Below, piece after piece: positions 5,226 to 5,588 of a stretch of 5,588 nt of DNA. Below the pieces are notes generated by a model, which was not told where the DNA came from, did not search any database, and was given only the letters and a program-made list of their open reading frames with translations. The stretch is from assembly GCA_008932955.1 (NCBI GenBank), contig WBXE01000162.1:1-5588 (forward strand), in the 5' to 3' direction. The position numbers and the translations under genes are program-made. This DNA is from Verrucomicrobiota bacterium (GTDB lineage: Bacteria > Verrucomicrobiota > Verrucomicrobiia > Verrucomicrobiales > Akkermansiaceae). The number at the start of each line of letters is the position of its first letter. Position 1 is the stretch's first letter.

Positions 5226-5588
5226 TGGTGGCTGCAAGGGCAATCCGGGCCCCGGCGGCTATGGGGTGGTGCTGGTGAGTGGCTCACACCGCAAGGAGCT
5301 CGCCGCCGGCTACCGCCTCACCACCAACAACCGCATGGAATTGCGCGGTGCTATCGCCGCCCTCGAATTGCTCCGCGAGCCCTGCTCCGTCGACCTCCAC
5401 TCGGATTCCAAGTACCTCATCGACGCCCTCGATAAAAATTGGCTGGCTAGCTGGCAACGCCGCGGCTGGCTCACTGCGGCCAAGCAACCCGTGAAAAACC
5501 GCGACCTGTGGTTGCTCCTGCTCGCCGCCATCGCTCCGCACACGATCCGCTGGCATTGGGTGAAAGGTCACGCCGGCCACACCGAAAA
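5200..5588 (+). CDS. rnhA: Ribonuclease HI (3' end beyond the window)
   Basis: RNase HI cuts the RNA strand of RNA-DNA hybrids, removing replication primers and R-loops in the cytoplasm. The visible 129 residues cover most of the usual length of about 150. They start MKRVVIYTDGGCKGNPGPGG and include the metal-binding acidic residues D9, E47 (in TNNRMEL) and D69 (in HSDSKYL). The basic protrusion W81-W104 contains SWQRRGW and KQPVKNRDLW. H124 is present in WVKGHAGHTE. The fourth acidic residue (D134 in E. coli) lies beyond the window edge. The start at ATG 5200 matches the family N-terminus. The frame is open upstream to GTG 5170 and beyond, but that sequence is not RNase-like. No Shine-Dalgarno sits at the usual distance. 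Conservation of the known residues suggests an active enzyme. Confidence 0.96.
   Translation, partial: MKRVVIYTDGGCKGNPGPGGYGVVLVSGSHRKELAAGYRLTTNNRMELRGAIAALELLREPCSVDLHSDSKYLIDALDKNWLASWQRRGWLTAAKQPVKNRDLWLLLLAAIAPHTIRWHWVKGHAGHTE

Overview
The window carries most of a tripartite RND multidrug-efflux locus followed by the start of a ribonuclease HI gene, all on the + strand. In order: the last 29 codons of a probable outer-membrane efflux channel (1-90); an AcrA/MexA-type periplasmic adaptor lipoprotein (228-1409); a 482-base gap filled with repeats (1410-1891); a full-length AcrB/MexB-type RND pump (1892-5050); a repeat-bearing spacer (to 5199); and rnhA, cut by the window end (5200-5588). 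The three efflux genes would form one envelope-spanning, proton-driven export machine: pump in the inner membrane, adaptor across the periplasm, channel in the outer membrane. RNase HI is a housekeeping enzyme and probably an unrelated neighbour.

The organism is a GC-rich Gram-negative bacterium, since it has a lipoprotein adaptor with Asp at +2 and an outer-membrane channel. The gene spacers hold several families of short interspersed repeats: AAGAC phased repeats, GTCCGACCA tandems, CGCAGAT-type and CCGTGAAATC-type decamers, and a larger structured element. This style of spacer reminds me of Verrucomicrobiota and related PVC or environmental lineages. That placement is a weak inference.

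The most notable item is a repeat of about 140 bp present twice in the same orientation (1661-1802 and 5000-5140), flanking the pump gene. Each copy can fold into the same four-way junction: a 4-bp closing stem and three arms. Differences between the copies fall mainly in loops, in the distal part of the middle arm or outside the junction, and one arm pair changes G-C to C-G in a compensatory way. The second copy begins inside the pump gene and supplies its last 16 codons and stop codon. I do not recognise the element as a named family.

No tRNA, rRNA, CRISPR array, transposase gene or convincing promoter was seen. Every gene gap in the efflux locus carries repeats, which suggests these spacers tolerate or attract small mobile elements without breaking the operon's coding parts.
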